A stretch of DNA of 64,000 nucleotides from Pseudomonadales bacterium (GTDB taxonomy: Bacteria > Pseudomonadota > Gammaproteobacteria > Pseudomonadales > Azotimanducaceae), in NCBI GenBank assembly GCA_041395945.1, contig JAWKZN010000001.1, forward strand, positions 372,001 to 436,000. Reading direction: 5' to 3'. The notes beneath the pieces were generated by a model. That model ran no database searches. It worked only from the letters and a program-made list of their open reading frames with translations, and was not told where the DNA came from. Position 1 is the first letter of the stretch. The number at the start of each line of letters is the position of its first letter. Below, in pieces: positions 16,541-25,402 of this stretch. A program made the position numbers and the translations under genes.

Positions 16541-18334
16541 TCACAGAGATTTTTCGAAGACAGTTCTGCCACCGAGGTAGGTCTTCAGTACCTCGATCCT
16601 GAGGATGTCGTCCGGATCCACAAGCAGAGGATTCTCAGACAGCACGATCATGTCTGCGAGCATGCCAGGTGCAAGCACACCTTTGCTCGACTCTTCCCGG
16701 GTCAGCCACGCCCCCAGGGTGGTGTAGCCGCGCAGCGCCTCTGCCACGGTCAGGCGCTCGCCGGCACCAAACACCCTGCCGCTCATGCCCTTGCGGGTGA
16801 CAGCGGCATGGATTCCGGTCAGCGGTCCGATAGGCAGGATGTCACTGGACAGGGCAGTGTGAATCCCATGGTTCATCGGAGTACGCAGAGGATTGTTGGT
16901 CTCCAGACGCTCACCGTCGAGATTGGCCACATAGCGCCCTTCGAGTGTGTACGTGAAGTTCGGCTGCTGAGTGATCGCGATACCGTACCTGGCCATGTCA
17001 GCCATGGTGCCCGCATCGGGCATTACCGTGAAGTGATTGAGATAGTGGCGGTGGTCGGCCCGCGGGCTGGTGAGTAGTGCCTCAATCAGATAGTCGACGG
17101 TCAGGGCGATGGCTGCGTCGCCGATGGCGTGGATGCCCAGCTGCCAGCCGTCCTCGTGGGCCTGCATGATGAGCGCACGCAGATCGCTTTCGGACATGTT
17201 CAGCTTGCCGCGATACTCATCTTCGCCCTTGTAGGGTTTGCTCGTGTAGGCCGCCGGGCCGGTGAACCCGCCGTCTGCAAAAATCTTGATTGCGCCCACC
17301 CGCAGGAACTCGTCACCTGCTCCGGAAACCATCCCGAAAGCGGCCATCGCTGTCTGACCTTCGTAGGTGACCTGTACGGCCGCCCTGGGGAGATTGCCGG
17401 GATGTTGTGCGTACACGGTCTGCCATTCGCGGTAGTGGCCGATGCTGTCGCTGGCCTGGATGATCGACGTGATACCGCTGGCAAACAGAGCCTGCAGATT
17501 GGCGATGAGGCTGGGACGGAGTGCTTCATCGCTGGAAGGGGGTACCAGGTGACCCACGAGTTCTTCGTGGCGTTCCCGGATAATGCCGTTGAGATTGCCT
17601 TCAGGATCCCGCTCGATGGTGCCGCCTTCCGGATCCGGAGTGCCGGCATCGATACCGGCGAGATCGAGAGCGGCGCTGGAACTGACCGCGCTGTGTGCCC
17701 CCGCGCGCACCAGAAACACCGGATGCCCGGGTGCGGCGGCGTCGAGGTCTGACCGCTCCGGCCGGCGCTGCTCTTCGAGTTCGTCCTCGGACCAGCCGTA
17801 GCCGGTGATCCAGTTAGCCGATCCCACGACAGACGCTTTCCGTGCAACCAGCTCGCGGATCTCAGCTACCGATTCGACCTCGGTCAGATCGATGTAGTGG
17901 ACCGGGTTGCCGCTGATGTGAATATGGGAATCGATGAAACCCGGCATCAGGGTCCGACCCTGGAGATCTTCGCTGCGGACGGCCTGGTAGCGATCCGGGA
18001 GGCTCTCATCCCCTACAGCGACGATCCGGCCATCGGTCACAGCAACAGCGGTCACCGTAGCGTCAGTCGAGCCTGGGGCAGGGTCTTCTGGGACCGCTGC
18101 CATGGTCAGTACCTGAGCATTGTGAAGGATCAGATCCACCGGGATCGTGGAAGATCCGCCCGCAGATCCGCTCCCGTTACCGCAACCGTGCAGCAGGAGT
18201 GACAGCAGCAGCGGCAGCACCTGGTGGCGGGCGGAAGCACGGCGCAGCCCTGCGAACTGGTGGTGAACGAGTGCGCGCAGATTGCAGCCGCCTGCCTCGG
18301 CACCAATCGTGGGGCTCAGGGGTTCAACGTTCAA
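16541..18334 (-). CDS. YtcJ-like amidohydrolase, probable lipoprotein, TTG start
   Basis: A metal-dependent amidohydrolase of up to 597 residues. The barrel carries the H-x-H pair (MPGFIDSHIHISG), a metal-bridging Lys segment (GAIKIFADGGFTG), His in QLGIHAIGDAAI, His in HYLNHFTVMP and Asp in HTALSSDILPIGP, as in the YtcJ/N-substituted-formamide deformylase group. Near residues 39-51 there is VLPLLLSLLLHGC followed by a Gly/Ser-rich stretch, a good lipobox. The upstream TTG has AAGGA at 9-nt spacing, but it gives an unusually long region before the hydrophobic core, so the true start may be further in. It precedes the methyltransferase at 16526. Confidence 0.85.
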   Translation of the reverse strand: MNVEPLSPTIGAEAGGCNLRALVHHQFAGLRRASARHQVLPLLLSLLLHGCGNGSGSAGGSSTIPVDLILHNAQVLTMAAVPEDPAPGSTDATVTAVAVTDGRIVAVGDESLPDRYQAVRSEDLQGRTLMPGFIDSHIHISGNPVHYIDLTEVESVAEIRELVARKASVVGSANWITGYGWSEDELEEQRRPERSDLDAAAPGHPVFLVRAGAHSAVSSSAALDLAGIDAGTPDPEGGTIERDPEGNLNGIIRERHEELVGHLVPPSSDEALRPSLIANLQALFASGITSIIQASDSIGHYREWQTVYAQHPGNLPRAAVQVTYEGQTAMAAFGMVSGAGDEFLRVGAIKIFADGGFTGPAAYTSKPYKGEDEYRGKLNMSESDLRALIMQAHEDGWQLGIHAIGDAAIALTVDYLIEALLTSPRADHRHYLNHFTVMPDAGTMADMARYGIAITQQPNFTYTLEGRYVANLDGERLETNNPLRTPMNHGIHTALSSDILPIGPLTGIHAAVTRKGMSGRVFGAGERLTVAEALRGYTTLGAWLTREESSKGVLAPGMLADMIVLSENPLLVDPDDILRIEVLKTYLGGRTVFEKSL

Positions 18335-18533
18335 TGTTCAATATCCTTCGCCAAGCTGGCTTCTGCCAGCATACCTCTTCTGAGGGCACCGTCACGCCGC
18401 CTCGCCAGCGCGTGGATCGAGTGACTGAATCGGTTGTCAAAGACGCGTGATCGGAGTGTCCGGTCGATCCTGCGGCTGGCACACTCGACACCTGCGGCTA
18501 TACTTAGCGGCTTTTTCACCCAGGGGGCAGCCC

Positions 18534-20726
18534 ATGACGACCAGCGACAGAGTAAAACATGGAGGCCTCAGTGTTGCCGCCGAACTCGATACGCTGATTT
18601 CCCGTCGCATATTGCCGGGTACTGGGATAGGGGCGGAACAGTTCTGGTCCGGATTCGAGGCGCTGCTGACCAGACTGGGGCCCAGCAATCGGACTCTGCT
18701 CGCACGCAGAGACGAGATTCAGTCTGCCATCGATCGCTGGCACCTCGAGCGTCGTGGTAAGGCTTTCGATCCGGTCGCCTACAGGGCCTTCCTCGAGGAG
18801 ATCGGGTATCTGGTCCCGGAGCCGGCCCCCTTCACCATCCGGACCCGCAACGTTGACGACGAGATTGCTCGCATCGCGGGACCCCAGCTTGTGGTGCCCG
18901 TGATGAATGCGAGATTTGCGCTCAACGCGGCCAATGCCCGCTGGGGCAGTCTGTATGATGCGTTCTACGGCACAGATGTGATCCCGGAGACTCCGGGTCG
19001 GGAGAAGGGCAGCAGTTACAATCCGGCTCGTGGTGAGCTGGTGGTTGCCAGGGCGGCGGAATTTCTCGACGCATCCATCCCGCTTGCAGGTGCGAAGCAC
19101 GCCGATGTGGTGGCCTACGGTATCGGCAGCGACGCGGGTGGCAGGCGTCAACTTCGCGCGGTTCTTGCGGATGGTGGTAACACAGGCCTGGAGTACAGCG
19201 AGCGATTCGTTGGTTTTGTCGGCGAAGACGATCCCAGCGTGCTGCTGTTCGTGCACAACGGTCTGCACATCGAGATACAGTTAGATCGCAAACACCCTGT
19301 GGGTGCGCTGCACCCCGCCGGTGTCAAAGACGTGGTTCTCGAAAGCGCGATCACCACCATCCAGGATTGCGAGGACTCGGTGGCCGCGGTGGACGCGGAA
19401 GACAAGGCCGTCGTCTATGCAAACTGGCTCGGCCTCATGAAGGGCGACCTGGAAGAATCGTTCAGCAAAGGCGGCACCATGGTACGGCGGCGGCTCAATC
19501 CCGACCGTACTTACACGGGGGTCACCGGTAATCCCGTCCGGCTCCACGGTCGCAGTCTCATGCTCGTCCGTAATGTCGGCCATCTGATGACCACAGACGC
19601 GGTGCTGGACAGCCAGGGGGAAGAAGTTCCCGAAGGTTTTCTCGATGCCGCGGTGACGGTGCTCGCCGCGATGCACGATCTCAACGGCAAGGGTGAATTC
19701 CGCAATTCCCGGACCGGCAGTGTCTATATCGTGAAACCGAAGATGCATGGTCCTGAGGAAGTAGCCCTGACCTGCGAGCTGTTCGCCGAGGTTGAAAAGA
19801 TGCTGGGTTTGCCGGGCAACACGCTGAAAGTCGGCATCATGGACGAGGAGCGCCGTACCACGGTTAATCTGCGCGCCTGCATAGAAGTCGCCAGAGACCG
19901 GATCGTGTTCATCAACACCGGCTTTCTTGACCGCACCGGGGATGAGATCCATACCAGCATGCAGGCAGGAGCGGTGCTGCCGAAGGATGCGATCAAACAG
20001 GAACCCTGGATCCAGGCGTATGAAAACGCCAATGTCGACGCCGGCTTGAGCACTGGCTTCCGCGGTGTGGCGCAGATCGGTAAAGGCATGTGGCCGAAGC
20101 CGGATGAGATGAAGGAAATGCTCGAGGTGAAGTCGGCTCATCCGATGGCGGGTGCGAATACCGCGTGGGTACCGTCGCCGACCGCGGCAACCCTCCATGC
20201 CCTGCACTACCATCAGGTGAATGTCGCCGCCCGGCAGGAAGAACTGAGCAAACGTGCCCCGGCCAGCCTGGACGACATTCTGCGTATCCCCCTGCTGGCG
20301 GGTCGCAACCTCAGCGCGGCGGAAGTGCAGGCAGAACTCGACAACAATGCCCAGGGCATTCTCGGCTATGTGGTGCGATGGATCGATCAGGGCGTGGGGT
20401 GCTCCAAAGTTCCGGACATCAACAATGTGGGATTGATGGAAGACCGGGCAACACTGCGCATTTCAAGTCAGCACATCGCCAACTGGCTGCATCACGGTAT
20501 CTGCAGCCGTGATCAGGTGGTGAAGACTCTCGAGCGCATGGCGGGGGTGGTGGACGCACAGAACGCCGATGATCCCGCCTACCGGCCGATGGCGCCGGAT
20601 TTCGCTGCCAGCATCGCTTTCCAGGCAGCCTGTGATCTGGTGTTGAAAGGCATTGAACAACCCAGCGGGTATACCGAACCCGTGCTGCACGCACGGCGTC
20701 GGGAAGCCAAAGCGAGGAATGGTTGA
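18534..20726 (+). CDS. glcB: Malate synthase G
   Basis: A 730-residue enzyme condensing glyoxylate and acetyl-CoA to malate; full family length. Signature blocks are FVGEDDPSVLLFVHNGLHIE, TTIQDCEDSVAAVDAEDK, SVYIVKPKMHGPEEVALTCE, MDEERRTTVNLRACIEVARD, FLDRTGDEIHTSMQAG, and GLMEDRATLRISSQHIANWL, whose Asp is the catalytic base. The ATG at 18534 has a GGGGG box just upstream; the longer frame starts in non-coding sequence. No isocitrate lyase or glycolate oxidase genes adjoin, so glyoxylate must come from elsewhere. It overlaps the start of the next gene by 4 nt. Confidence 0.97.
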   Translation: MTTSDRVKHGGLSVAAELDTLISRRILPGTGIGAEQFWSGFEALLTRLGPSNRTLLARRDEIQSAIDRWHLERRGKAFDPVAYRAFLEEIGYLVPEPAPFTIRTRNVDDEIARIAGPQLVVPVMNARFALNAANARWGSLYDAFYGTDVIPETPGREKGSSYNPARGELVVARAAEFLDASIPLAGAKHADVVAYGIGSDAGGRRQLRAVLADGGNTGLEYSERFVGFVGEDDPSVLLFVHNGLHIEIQLDRKHPVGALHPAGVKDVVLESAITTIQDCEDSVAAVDAEDKAVVYANWLGLMKGDLEESFSKGGTMVRRRLNPDRTYTGVTGNPVRLHGRSLMLVRNVGHLMTTDAVLDSQGEEVPEGFLDAAVTVLAAMHDLNGKGEFRNSRTGSVYIVKPKMHGPEEVALTCELFAEVEKMLGLPGNTLKVGIMDEERRTTVNLRACIEVARDRIVFINTGFLDRTGDEIHTSMQAGAVLPKDAIKQEPWIQAYENANVDAGLSTGFRGVAQIGKGMWPKPDEMKEMLEVKSAHPMAGANTAWVPSPTAATLHALHYHQVNVAARQEELSKRAPASLDDILRIPLLAGRNLSAAEVQAELDNNAQGILGYVVRWIDQGVGCSKVPDINNVGLMEDRATLRISSQHIANWLHHGICSRDQVVKTLERMAGVVDAQNADDPAYRPMAPDFAASIAFQAACDLVLKGIEQPSGYTEPVLHARRREAKARNG

Positions 20727-21604
20727 GGGGCTGTCGATGGGTTGTCATCGCTCTGCCTCTGTGTGTCGGTGCGGCGTACGGTGGCAGTCTCGACGGACGT
20801 TACGCCGCAATGAACCCCTATCTGGGTCTGCATGTCGGTAGCTTTGCCTCCGCTCTCACCCCCGCTCCGGACGACGATCTGAACTTCAACCCCTGTGACG
20901 ACCGTGTACGCGACTGTTCCGTGCATGCAGATCCGCTGATCAACATCCTTCTCGAGCTGGATGTTGCTGCGGATTCTCGACCCGCAGTGGCTTTCTATCG
21001 CAACGAGTCGGGTCGTGCCCTGGACGACAGGCTGGATCTGCTGGGGAGAGGGTGTGGTACGAAGATCGGGGCACTGGAATCCTTCGAGACCGCGGGCAGA
21101 ACTGAGGGTGAAACGAACGCGCTGCGCTGGACGGCTCGCTTCGATCTGCAGGTCACGAATCGTGCCTGTACCGGCAGACTCCGCCCTACCTCCAGACACT
21201 TCCTGCTGCTGCACGGTCTTGAAGAACCCTCTACCGGAGAGCGCCGCCTGCAGGTTGCAATCGACCGCTCGGTGGTTGATCGCAATTATCTGTATGTGGA
21301 AGAAGACGGTGTGCGGCGACGGGTGCGCATGGACCTGGATAATACCCGGGACAGCGGCCGACGAGCGCAGTACAGAGTGTGCATCGAAGATGACGAGGGG
21401 GAGTTCAGCCGTTGTGTGGTCACGGATCGATCACTGAGAAATTTCGCGCTGCCTCTGCCGGTGCCGGGTGGCGTCGCGTTGAACTATACCTGGTGGTACA
21501 AACTGTACCCTGACCTGAAACGCACCCGGGGACTGTACGAACTCGAACAGTACCTCGCGGATTTCGAACCGCTGGACGGCTCCGATCAGGCAGGTCAGAG
21601 ATGA
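20723..21604 (+). CDS. Exported protein of unknown function, TTG start
   Basis: A 293-residue protein with an N-terminal signal sequence (MRGCRWVVIALPLCVGAAYG). The TTG start overlaps the glcB stop, and GAGGA lies just upstream, so coupled translation is likely. The mature part has Cys residues (FNPCDDRVRDCSVH, GRGCGTKIG, NRACTGRL, RVCIEDDEGEFSRCVV) that could form disulfides in the periplasm, and a C-terminal NYTWWYKLYPDLKRTRGLYE stretch. I do not recognise a family. It ends in a 4-nt overlap with slyX. Confidence 0.75.
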   Translation: MRGCRWVVIALPLCVGAAYGGSLDGRYAAMNPYLGLHVGSFASALTPAPDDDLNFNPCDDRVRDCSVHADPLINILLELDVAADSRPAVAFYRNESGRALDDRLDLLGRGCGTKIGALESFETAGRTEGETNALRWTARFDLQVTNRACTGRLRPTSRHFLLLHGLEEPSTGERRLQVAIDRSVVDRNYLYVEEDGVRRRVRMDLDNTRDSGRRAQYRVCIEDDEGEFSRCVVTDRSLRNFALPLPVPGGVALNYTWWYKLYPDLKRTRGLYELEQYLADFEPLDGSDQAGQR

Positions 21605-21804
21605 AGTCGGATACCCGCATCGACGCTATCGAGTCCCGGGTGGAGTTCCAGGAAGACACCATCGCCAGCCTGAATGAGGCCCTGGTCAGGCAGCAGGAGC
21701 GCCTGGATCTGCTGGAACAGATGCTGCAGTCACTCATCGAGCGGATCGGCGAAGATTCTGAAGTGGCTGATCAGCCACCGGAGCCCCCGCCCCCTCACTA
21801 CTGA
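21601..21804 (+). CDS. slyX: SlyX family protein
   Basis: A 67-residue coiled-coil protein (RIDAIESRVEFQEDTIASLN, then LVRQQERLDLLEQMLQSLIE) with the family's typical Pro-rich C-terminus ending PPPPHY. The role of SlyX is poorly understood. It overlaps the preceding gene by ATGA and closes the likely glcB-exported protein-slyX operon. Confidence 0.92.
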   Translation: MKSDTRIDAIESRVEFQEDTIASLNEALVRQQERLDLLEQMLQSLIERIGEDSEVADQPPEPPPPHY

Positions 21805-21976
21805 GCGCCCGTGCCCCGGCTGTGTGAAAGCCCGTCCTGTGTGTTCCCACCGAATGTTGGTGCAATGCACCACCCCGGCGCTAACTCCTATGCGATAACT
21901 AGTTGATATTAATAGAAAAATATCATGGTACCGATCTTGCTCGGTAAACTGTCACCTACCGACAGGAGTTAAAAAA

Positions 21977-22369
21977 ATGGATGCTGAAATGAAAGAGCGA
22001 CTGACCAGTCGGGATCTGTGGATGCGGGCGTTGTACATGCTGTTTTTTGTGATCGCGTACAGCGTCGCAGAAATCGTCCTGGGTCTGGTGGTGATCTTTC
22101 AGTTTCTGACAATTCTTTTCACGCGCCGCGCCAATGAGCCGGCGTTGCGGTTCGGGTACAACCTGGGGAACTATGTCCGGCAGATCCTGCAGTTTGAGAC
22201 ATTCAATTCTGAAGACCGACCTTTCCCCTTCGCGGACTGGCCGGACGGGGACCCCGGCGACAACCGCTGGGCAGGCGAAGCGGTGTCAACAGAGGCTGCT
22301 GCGGACACGCACCGTGACCGGCAGGAAGCTGACACCGGCGGCGGCCCGGTGGATCCACGCATCCGCTGA
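21977..22369 (+). CDS. DUF4389 family membrane protein
   Basis: A 130-residue protein with two hydrophobic segments merged around residues 17-50 (ALYMLFFVIAYSVAEIVLGL and VVIFQFLTILFTRRANE) and the conserved tail YVRQILQFETFNSEDRPFPF followed by ADWPDGD. That Phe/Pro-rich motif is diagnostic of the DUF4389 proteins common in gammaproteobacteria. The polar C-terminal 40 residues are not conserved-looking. ACAGGAG lies upstream at good spacing. The 172-nt upstream gap holds an AT-rich stretch with a GATATT/AATATC inverted repeat (21905-21924), probably the promoter region. Confidence 0.88.
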   Translation: MDAEMKERLTSRDLWMRALYMLFFVIAYSVAEIVLGLVVIFQFLTILFTRRANEPALRFGYNLGNYVRQILQFETFNSEDRPFPFADWPDGDPGDNRWAGEAVSTEAAADTHRDRQEADTGGGPVDPRIR

Positions 22370-22445
22370 TGGCGAATCAGAAGGAGTGCCTGGCTCGACG
22401 GCGCACTGATACGATGCGTACCATCGGCGAATGTACAGACCACCC

Positions 22446-24032
22446 ATGCGCACCAGGCTCAGGCTCGTCGTTCTGCTGGCTGCATTGTGGCTCGATGCTC
22501 CCGCGGTTGCGGCACAGGCACCAGCCCTTGCAGTGGTGATCGCCATCGATCAGCTGACCAATGAGCGGCTGACCGATGCGCTCTCCGGCGGATTGGGACG
22601 GCTCGTTCACAACGGCCGGCGCTTCATGAACAGCAGTCTGGATCACGGGCTCACGAATACCTGCCCGGGTCATGCGTCCCTCATCACCGGCATGCAGCCG
22701 GGTCGCGCTGGCATTCCCGGAAACACCTATGTCGACCGCGAAAACTGGCGTACCCGCTACTGTGTCGAAGACGATGATCCCGCGCACCGAGTGCTTGGTG
22801 GCACAGACGGTCGCTCGCCGGGGCTGCTCAAGGTCGACGGGCTCGGAGACTGGCTTAAGGCTGCCGATCCGGCGCGCAGAGTCTTTTCGGTCGGTGGCAA
22901 GGACCGCTCATCGATCATGATGGGCGGGCGGGCACCGGACGGCGCGTACTGGTTCGATGCGGATCAGGCGGTCTTCACGACCAGCGGCTACTACACCCGG
23001 GAAATGCCCGCTTACCTGAAGGCCTTCAATTCCACGCTCGCAGGTCGCCTGCCGGCTCGCTGGGAGCACGCGGCAGGCTCGCATCGTGTGGATGATTTTC
23101 CCGGAGAGTCGGAGGAAAACGGCAGGGTCAGTGGTCACCCGCTCGCTGCAGGTGAAGAGGCAGGTCGGCAGATTTCCCAGTCGCCCTATCTCGATGAAAT
23201 CACACTGGATCTTGCGCAGGCGCTTGTCGTCAGCGAGCAGCTCGGCTCGGGGGACAGCCTGGATCTGCTGGCGGTGTCGTTATCTGCGACCGATACCGTC
23301 GGCCACCTCTATGGACCCTTCAGCGCGGAAGCCGAGGATGCTCTGCGGCGTCTGGATTTCCGGCTCGGGGAATTCCTGGATTTTCTCGACAGACGGATAG
23401 GTAGCGATCGCTACGTGGTAGCGCTCAGTTCGGATCATGGCATTACCGAACTGCCTGAATGGACGCTTGCCAGGGGTGTGAATCGCTGTCCCGTGCCGGG
23501 AAGCCGGATGTCGATCTGGCGACTGCTCGCGGGTGTTTACGGCAGAATATACTGGCGACATACCTTTCCGTTCGATGCCCCCACAGAACTGGTGCAGTTC
23601 GGCGACGGTCAGGTCTATGTAAACCCTGCCTATGTGGCGCAGGAGAACCTCGACGCCGAGGCGGTGCTCGCCAGTCTGATCGAGATTCTCGAAAGTACCC
23701 CGGGTGTGATGAAAGCATGGACTCTGGCAGAACTCGAAAAGAGCCAGGATGAGGTGGCACGACTGCTGCACAATTCCGTGGTGCCGGGTGTCAGCGGTGA
23801 TCTGTTTCTGCAACTCCATCCGGACTGCATCATCGGCGATGAGGGGACCACACACGGTTCCGTCTACGCTCAGGATCGATCGGTGCCGGTGCTCTTTTAT
23901 GGCGCCGGTGTGAGTGCGGGAAAGGATCTGACGCCCGCGCACAGTATCGATCTGGCCCCGACCCTCGCTGATCTGCTGGGCATTGAAACCCCGGCCGGTC
24001 TCGATGGCAGGGTGCTCGAACTGAATCCCTGA
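22446..24032 (+). CDS. Exported alkaline phosphatase family protein (PafA-like)
   Basis: A 528-residue periplasmic phosphatase/phosphodiesterase of the alkaline phosphatase superfamily. A signal peptide (MRTRLRLVVLLAALWLDAPA, then VAAQAP) precedes AVVIAIDQL (metal Asp), the nucleophile loop LTNTCPGHASLITG with Thr as nucleophile as in PafA, the SATDTVGHLYGP and SSDHGI metal-ligand motifs, and the final THGS histidine. This set matches calcium/zinc PafA-type monoesterases. The ATG at 22446 was chosen so that the signal peptide has a basic start; an ATG 15 nt upstream is also possible, and neither has a clear ribosome site. It converges on the hydrolase at 24090. Confidence 0.9.
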   Translation: MRTRLRLVVLLAALWLDAPAVAAQAPALAVVIAIDQLTNERLTDALSGGLGRLVHNGRRFMNSSLDHGLTNTCPGHASLITGMQPGRAGIPGNTYVDRENWRTRYCVEDDDPAHRVLGGTDGRSPGLLKVDGLGDWLKAADPARRVFSVGGKDRSSIMMGGRAPDGAYWFDADQAVFTTSGYYTREMPAYLKAFNSTLAGRLPARWEHAAGSHRVDDFPGESEENGRVSGHPLAAGEEAGRQISQSPYLDEITLDLAQALVVSEQLGSGDSLDLLAVSLSATDTVGHLYGPFSAEAEDALRRLDFRLGEFLDFLDRRIGSDRYVVALSSDHGITELPEWTLARGVNRCPVPGSRMSIWRLLAGVYGRIYWRHTFPFDAPTELVQFGDGQVYVNPAYVAQENLDAEAVLASLIEILESTPGVMKAWTLAELEKSQDEVARLLHNSVVPGVSGDLFLQLHPDCIIGDEGTTHGSVYAQDRSVPVLFYGAGVSAGKDLTPAHSIDLAPTLADLLGIETPAGLDGRVLELNP

Positions 24033-24089
24033 GCGTCAGTTCCCTCGAGAATTGCAACCCGGCTGATTGAGACCTGCCTTCGAGCGGTG

Positions 24090-24878
24090 CTACGCCTTTT
24101 GCCGGGTATCGGGAAGCCGATGTTGTTCTGCGAACTCATGCAACAGGGAGACGAACAGTCCCGGGCGGAAAAATGGGGAACCGTGTCCGGTCATTTCCAT
24201 GATTTCGAAGCTGCTGCCGGGCGTGGCCGCTGCGATGCGCTGCGCTTCGGCGAGATTCATGTCCTGGCGGCCACAGGCAATCAGCACCGGTGCGCTCACA
24301 CCAGCCAGTGACTCGGAGAGATCCGGCTCACCCTGATGAGCGGTGTGGGCCTTGAGTGCCGCTTCCCGGTTCTCGTAAAAACGCCAGGATTTCCGCGTTG
24401 CCACCATGGGCTCACCGGCTTTAAGGAGCAGGCTCCGGGCCTCTTCCGCGAGCGCTCGCTGGCCGGACTGTTCGACTGGCGGGGTAAGTGAAACATCGAA
24501 AAGCCCGAGCGCCGTGAGCCGCTGCGGGTGCTTCAGCGCGAAGCGGGCGGCAGTTCGAGCACCGTAGGCCACGCCCACTACGAAAGCCTGTGAGATAGCC
24601 ACGGCATCCATAATGGCCGCGAGATCGTCCGCGTACTGACTGAAAGTAAAGGCGTCATCTGCACCCCAGCCACTCTTCCCGGTACCGCGGATATCGAAAC
24701 GCAGGACCCGGAAGTGCTCCAGCAGTCCGGGCATTACGGGTTCCCAGCAGGTCAGATTGTGGCTCGCCATGTTGACGAGAACGAGGGTAGGTGCAGCCGG
24801 GTCACCATCCACCGCGATGTGAAACTGCAGAGCATTCGCGGTGACGAACCGGTTGCTCAGATCGTAGGGTTCACTCAC
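24090..24878 (-). CDS. Alpha/beta-hydrolase homologue lacking the nucleophilic serine
   Basis: A 262-residue protein of the PcaD/3-oxoadipate enol-lactonase type, full length and in frame. It has FDIRGTGKSG, the acid strand VLIACGRQDMNL and the histidine GHGSPFFRPG. However, the nucleophile elbow reads G-V-A104-Y-G (codon GCC) instead of G-x-S-x-G, and the oxyanion His-Gly is replaced (LVLVNMASHN). It may be a non-hydrolytic homologue (for example lyase- or binding-type) or a decaying gene; sequence alone cannot decide. 164 nt of apparently empty DNA separate it from sbtB upstream, so it may be outside that operon. Confidence 0.85.
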   Translation of the reverse strand: MSEPYDLSNRFVTANALQFHIAVDGDPAAPTLVLVNMASHNLTCWEPVMPGLLEHFRVLRFDIRGTGKSGWGADDAFTFSQYADDLAAIMDAVAISQAFVVGVAYGARTAARFALKHPQRLTALGLFDVSLTPPVEQSGQRALAEEARSLLLKAGEPMVATRKSWRFYENREAALKAHTAHQGEPDLSESLAGVSAPVLIACGRQDMNLAEAQRIAAATPGSSFEIMEMTGHGSPFFRPGLFVSLLHEFAEQHRLPDTRQKA

Positions 24879-25042
24879 TGAATTTCTCCGTCCGGTTGCT
24901 GTCGATCAGTCAGGCCGCGAGCGCCATGCTCCCGCCCCGGGAACATTGTCACCTATCGGCATCGATGCCACTAGCGCGCAGCAATACGCATTTCTACAGT
25001 GCAGCGCTGGAATGCGCTGCCGTTCACCAGCCCCGTGCTGCG

Positions 25043-25339
25043 TCAGTGCCTTACCCACATCGCGTCTGATACCAGGCAGATGCCGCCGGATCGGGAGAGC
25101 AGCGGACGGACACCTTCGATGATTCGTGTCATCGCATCTTCCGTCTCGCAGGCGATGATGAACACACAGTTGCTGGAAGTGCCCGTAGGCTCGTCGGCGC
25201 GGCGCAGACCCCGATCGCCACGGCCGCCTGTCTGCTGGATGATGGTGTAGCCGGGTGCACCGAGGTCACTGAGCAGATCGGCCATACGTCTGGCGAGGGG
25301 TTGTTCGATGACTATTTCAATTCTTTTGCAGGCTTTCAT
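25043..25339 (-). CDS. sbtB: PII-like regulatory protein (SbtB-type)
   Basis: A 98-residue ferredoxin-like PII relative. KRIEIVIEQPLARRMADLLS leads to DLGAPGYTIIQQTGGRGDRG, where the T-loop base and Gly-rich nucleotide contact align with cyanobacterial SbtB (KGYTVMNTGGKGSR). The C-terminal strand reads GGICLVSDAMWV. It lacks the short C-terminal Cys loop of cyanobacterial SbtB. SbtB proteins bind adenine nucleotides and gate the bicarbonate transporter SbtA at the membrane. The gene lies 63 nt downstream of an SbtA-type gene on the same strand, which supports the pairing. A canonical GlnB is less likely because the T-loop Tyr51 motif is missing. Confidence 0.85.
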   Translation of the reverse strand: MKACKRIEIVIEQPLARRMADLLSDLGAPGYTIIQQTGGRGDRGLRRADEPTGTSSNCVFIIACETEDAMTRIIEGVRPLLSRSGGICLVSDAMWVRH

Positions 25340-25402
25340 GATGAACCCCTACCGGGACTTTGAAGTAAGAACAGTGGAGTGAATGCGGCACTGACAGCCC
25401 GA

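Noticed and set aside
19281..20213. A 310-codon antisense frame opposite glcB
   Set aside because: glcB is unambiguous, and the antisense product has no domain.
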